Source: Balneolales bacterium (lineage in GTDB: Bacteria; Bacteroidota; Rhodothermia; Balneolales; Natronogracilivirgulaceae). From it: 64,000 nt of DNA. The notes under the pieces are model-generated. The model worked only from the letters and a program-made list of their open reading frames with translations. It did not search any database and had not been told where the DNA came from. The DNA is taken from positions 1 to 64,000 of the forward strand of contig SLKA01000039.1 in assembly GCA_007134845.1 (NCBI GenBank), written 5' to 3'. Positions 61,901 through 64,000 of this stretch are shown here, one piece after another (position 1 is the stretch's first letter; each line of letters begins with the position of its first letter). The position numbers and the translations under genes are program-made.

Positions 61901-63211
61901 TCCTTCCACAAATTCATCTGATGATACGCCGAAGTCGGATTCAGACGGTGTTGTTGACGGATCCCGGAAATTATCCAGCAGCTCGTCATCAAACGCGTCG
62001 GCATCCTGATTGGGTCTCAGGTATTGATCACCCTGCCTGACAACACCCAGATCCACCAGTGCCGCCGCCCTGATCTGTCCCGGCCGCTCTTGTGATGAAG
62101 TATTCAGCACATAAACTTCAATGTCCTGAATCTGAAACATTTGAGTAGGATTATTGGGGTCGGCCATCGCATTTTCAAATTCCTGCCGGGAAAAGAAATC
62201 CAGAAAAAAGTGACGGTCGTTATCGTAGGAAGCCGGCCGGATTTCAAACGTGCTCTCCTGAGAGCCACCGGAGATGGTCTGTGTGTTTCCCTGCCCTTCC
62301 TGCTGGGAAATGACTGAAGTGAAGCTCAGCGGTCCAAATTTTGCTTCCGATTTGATTCCAAACAGTGCACTTCCGCCACGGATTAGTGAATTTCCCGTCT
62401 GCATGGAGACGTTACCCAGTTCGATGCTCTGCAGTATCTCGTCCTCGTATCCCTCATATCGGATACTCATCCGGTTTTCGAAATCAAAAGTGCGTTCTGT
62501 ATCCCAATCAGTACGGATGGTCAGCTTGTCCCCGATCGTACCCTGTATGTTGAGCCTCAGATTCTGTTCAAAAGTCGGATTCACGGTTTTCTGCTGATCG
62601 GGTGGCAATGCCGGATTTTCGGTTTCCTGGATGGATGCACCCACATTCATGTTGGCTGTACCGGTTACACGAAGATTAACTTCCGGTCTTCCAAAAATTG
62701 TGGTAAAGGCTGAGCGCTCACCTACGGGCAGATCGAGCGTAAAATCCAGCAACCCGCGTCTGGCATCCCGCTGGCGTCGCTTCTCTTCAACCAGACGCTT
62801 CCAGTTGGACTGTACATTCTTCTGAAAACTCAGCTCTGAAAACGTATCGAAATCCATTCTGCGGGTGAAACCGGCGGGTACGTCATGAATCTCACGCCGG
62901 GCTGAATAATGCCCCAGAGAATCAAGGGTGATTCGAACGACATCCCGCTGGGATCGAATCTCAACCAGCGGGGAACGCACGCGGGGGAAAGGGTTGGTCA
63001 TGAAACCGGTTCGCGGACCGGAGAAACGCAGTGTATCGATACGAGGAGCGCCGGATTCCACATCAACCCCCATCCGGACCGCCGTCTCCGGATTGATGCC
63101 GTTTTCCGGAATGGTGTCCCTCTCCTGGGCAAATACCGTCAGGGGCATGCAGAGCACAGTCCAAAATAGGACCAGGCCTGTTAAACCATAATGAACCGTT
63201 ACAAAATGCAA
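55916..63211 (-). CDS. sprA: SprA/Sov-type giant outer-membrane translocon of the type IX secretion system
   Basis: 2431 aa with a signal peptide. Long beta-rich SprA-like sequence (TFDFENRMSIRYEGYEDEILQSIELGNVSM; GLSFIDDFEGSKTSINFLSPGRW). Confidence 0.9.
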   Translation of the reverse strand: MHFVTVHYGLTGLVLFWTVLCMPLTVFAQERDTIPENGINPETAVRMGVDVESGAPRIDTLRFSGPRTGFMTNPFPRVRSPLVEIRSQRDVVRITLDSLGHYSARREIHDVPAGFTRRMDFDTFSELSFQKNVQSNWKRLVEEKRRQRDARRGLLDFTLDLPVGERSAFTTIFGRPEVNLRVTGTANMNVGASIQETENPALPPDQQKTVNPTFEQNLRLNIQGTIGDKLTIRTDWDTERTFDFENRMSIRYEGYEDEILQSIELGNVSMQTGNSLIRGGSALFGIKSEAKFGPLSFTSVISQQEGQGNTQTISGGSQESTFEIRPASYDNDRHFFLDFFSRQEFENAMADPNNPTQMFQIQDIEVYVLNTSSQERPGQIRAAALVDLGVVRQGDQYLRPNQDADAFDDELLDNFRDPSTTPSESDFGVSSDEFVEGSFEPLERGRDYYLDQVYGYITLESRLGSNQALAIAFSYLGPDGSIVRVGDINMGDARRMFLKLLRPTYMTSSSSSWVLTMRNIYNLNATNLTPEDIDVEIVFDGGNTAQNNLPGLGNVLMQDLGLDRVNSQGQLSSNNQIDFGTGTLDAVRGRIIFPYVEPFGQRIIDLYQASNLPQAQIEENIDRYAFPELYTNTQQNARQIGRNNLYMITGLSKGTVQDSYNLGFALVEGSVRVRANGVELTEGVDYDVDYNIGNIIITNDRYLQSGQEIVIDYESNQMLQIQQTTFAGMRAEYRVNDNIRFGSTYFSLRERPLQDKIPVGDEPINNSIFGFDGSAQFDTPWMTRAINWLPLLQTRADSDIRLSGEFAQLRPDVAQTRAVSRAINRGDLYADEERGLSFIDDFEGSKTSINFLSPGRWNLAAAPHAVPGYDFDMDMEDNSTQSRIARSDLRGKFSWYMIPVNIGRITDAARTPESLPVSVSDVFPNREVLRQEDRLQTLDIHYNPRKRGPYNYNPNLRDLLDNTPEDTWGGMTAVLPSGLDNLRQNNIEFLEFWVQPLLPDGRPPSAMDAENYDGKIYIDLGLISEDIIPNNTLNTEDGLARAIDRGNVGIDANGRSFVIERLSNLTGQFSVETQEREDVGLDGAHSTDGEFNEQVLFADWLEIMENQYADQPELLQQILSDPSNDRYFYFNDPLVSDRPLHERFHRMYGFLEGNSITRGESRAITNRPDTEGLVNPANVQTSNSFFQFEIPMNPGDESSLEIGNNYIVDKVEGDQPSDRWYLVRIPLRDVARQVGAIEDLERVQHIRLWMTGYKEPFTMRFATFELVGNQWREFEELTLEGSPNTVFDISTINIEENSNRQPIPYRIPNGAIRSVQRGQQEQVLANEQSLAMRVEDLRSGEYRMIQRLYPSGLNLLNYSNLRMFVHGEGYERRSDVEIVIRLGNDLTNNYYEYRQPVTPTDPTFEFTPLIQNPDASVLGSETDWIWIPDSNSVNLVLSSMNALKQARNLAGVEDDVLYERSDLVQDAPPGTIIAIKGNPSLERVREIGIGVRNPHQLNGNGTNGTNGTSGSGSSRPRTSNTGRPSLDAELWVNELRVSGFDDEKGWAANFRSTIRLADVATVQANFSRQTDGFGPLDASLGNRHMRDEYSYDLSTSINMHRFIPERYGWSLPVSFSARRRQQTPRFLSREGDIRFSDFRDAVEASDLSEEEQERQIQDMLDEIRTQRQSYSVNMSNISKRNSESALLRYTVDNITLGYVYNISEESNPRTEFRDAWDYRVNFNYQLNIRNVNVVRPLLFLEPIPVLRWFAGTGFTYVPSRVTFRSSLARRYSEERQRSFTDDPFDLRQQHTFNANSNFSLDYNFTQSISLSYSNQTQLNLEPLGQTFTGPDSDLDVPFDPGDTSFEFQLVPTFQVLEDWLLDPAVNPRRDQYGENWSASWRPRLNQIEGLDWLTYSTSFQGSFRWQNSAEGSGLGATLSNSFSFNHNPELRTQALLQKIPLYDNAVKAHEQERRQRNQERTRSRNNGTPSEREMSENLKHYARTLLLGVLSIQNLNVTYNMGGSSNQSGYRGDSQIYYMFGSGDDEQFSPPFGYRIGIWDEVPDEQIIRNLDPTRALNLRGTQRSQHQLNVRSGLRPIPDVRVTLNWQTSWDDTKTRTRTLFFPDSASVQLDHTGGISTTSWAFGGGYDALFDLQLERALANVGEMTEIRDLHAGDIPLTRSSLEKDIREAYLGFASGTIGARGYMPFPLPNWQISWSGWEKRFGFLNRYLQSATINHSYSGTYRMGWQLNPDRGNIIDRTIGPYTYFFERPEFQSRTIDLQRSFSPLIGLQLNWVNNLRTQIQYNRSKSISFQLTNNTIRERQSQGLTSSFSYSKRGFQVPFFRQLNNQIDFSLSVSYSGDLTYTYRLNEDIVDALRLPPDEIGSFVRARPDEQGSATLQIRPSVKYQFSRTINAGLEYSFSRTMPRSTGVFPRTDQDIRFNVQVSIRSN

Positions 63212-63426
63212 GGAATAAAACTCTATTTAACCCGGTTACAATAAAAATTGGTATGTTCGAGCGAACGGTAAATTATGGACAATAGGCCGGCTTGGTTGTT
63301 ATATGAGGGTAGTCTGGTAAAAGGTCACAAATTATAGCCCCTGCGACAAGTAATCAATGCCTGATTCCGATTTTCTTGGTGAGAAACGACAGAATTATCA
63401 TATTTTTTCGTTATCTAAGCGTTATC

Positions 63427-63443
63427 CAGGCAACGGTTGCCTG
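63427..63443. promoter_or_regulatory. Perfect palindrome CAGGCAAC-G-GTTGCCTG upstream of the LptF/G-like gene
   Basis: 8-1-8 palindrome in the divergent sprA / permease spacer. Confidence 0.5.
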
Positions 63444-63478
63444 TATCATAACGTCTCTTCGGGTTTTTTATTCAAAAC

Positions 63479-64000
63479 ATGGTGTCGGAGTTTCTAAAAA
63501 AAATTGTTCCTGGAAGCATTGAGCGCGACCTGCTGAAAAGGCATGTCGGCCCTTTTGTTTTCTGCTTTTTCACCATCATGTTCCTGCTGCTGATGCAGTT
63601 TCTGATCCAGTTCATGGACCACCTCATTGGCAAGGGCATACCGCTTATGGTGATTCTGGAGTTGATCACGGTCAATCTGGCCTACATGGTCGTACTTGCC
63701 GTGCCAATGACCATTCTCGCGGCATCCCTGATGGCATACGGCAAATTTTCTGAACAGAACGAATACACGGCGGTCCGCGCCGCTGGTGTCCACCCTCTGC
63801 GCATCATCCGGCCGTCACTGGTCATGGCGCTGCTGATTACCGTTTTTCTTGGTTGGTTCTCGAATGAAGTGCTGCCGGAGGCCAACTACAAGGCCCGGGC
63901 GCTGTTCCTGGATATCAGAATGAAAAAGCCGGGTTTCGATCTTCAGGAAAATATTTTTTATGAAGGAATTTCCGGGTACACCTTTTTGGTACGAGAGATG
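63479..64000 (+). CDS. LptF/LptG family permease (3' truncated by window edge)
   Basis: MVSEFLKKIVPGSIERDLLKRHVGPFVFCFFTIMFLLLMQFLIQFMDHLIGKGIPL...AASLMAYGKFSEQNEYTAVRAAGVHPLRI. Not in the ORF track because it runs off the edge. Confidence 0.9.
   Translation, partial: MVSEFLKKIVPGSIERDLLKRHVGPFVFCFFTIMFLLLMQFLIQFMDHLIGKGIPLMVILELITVNLAYMVVLAVPMTILAASLMAYGKFSEQNEYTAVRAAGVHPLRIIRPSLVMALLITVFLGWFSNEVLPEANYKARALFLDIRMKKPGFDLQENIFYEGISGYTFLVREM

Overview
The window is a dense, mostly housekeeping chromosomal segment. Family content and TAnnTTTG-like promoters suggest a Bacteroidota / Balneolota-Rhodothermota-type bacterium; this is inference, since there is no rRNA in the window. I recognise about 50 protein genes. 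They include a ribosome/transcription cluster (rimP-nusA-infB-rbfA-truB-ribF-rpsO-pnp), asnS, holA, cfa, coaE, nadB, prfB (with a programmed +1 frameshift), prfA, and a heterodimeric ABC exporter pair with rnz embedded between the halves. Also present are a Fur-family regulator with a MerC-like protein, a GWxTD-pdxA-methyltransferase-ftsE operon, a split 5'-nucleotidase, mnmA, thrABC, gdh, purKE, hrcA-grpE-dnaJ, rsmI, lnt, a giant sprA (type IX secretion) and a truncated lptF/G-like permease at the right edge. I found no convincing tRNA, rRNA, CRISPR array, transposon or prophage. The observations most worth a second look are: (i) a compact attenuator-like leader (terminator plus mutually exclusive hairpin) ahead of rimP-nusA-infB; (ii) an internally deleted, frameshifted fbp (class I fructose-1,6-bisphosphatase) remnant between a DUF192 gene and coaE that the ORF track misses; (iii) two tandem orphan intrinsic terminators plus a 16-bp triple repeat ahead of purKE; (iv) a five-unit 15-bp tandem repeat downstream of ftsE; (v) a perfect TGCAAC-TTT-GTTGCA operator candidate before the Fur-family gene; (vi) a degenerate-site ABC heterodimer split by rnz. 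I did not find a clearly new multi-gene system.
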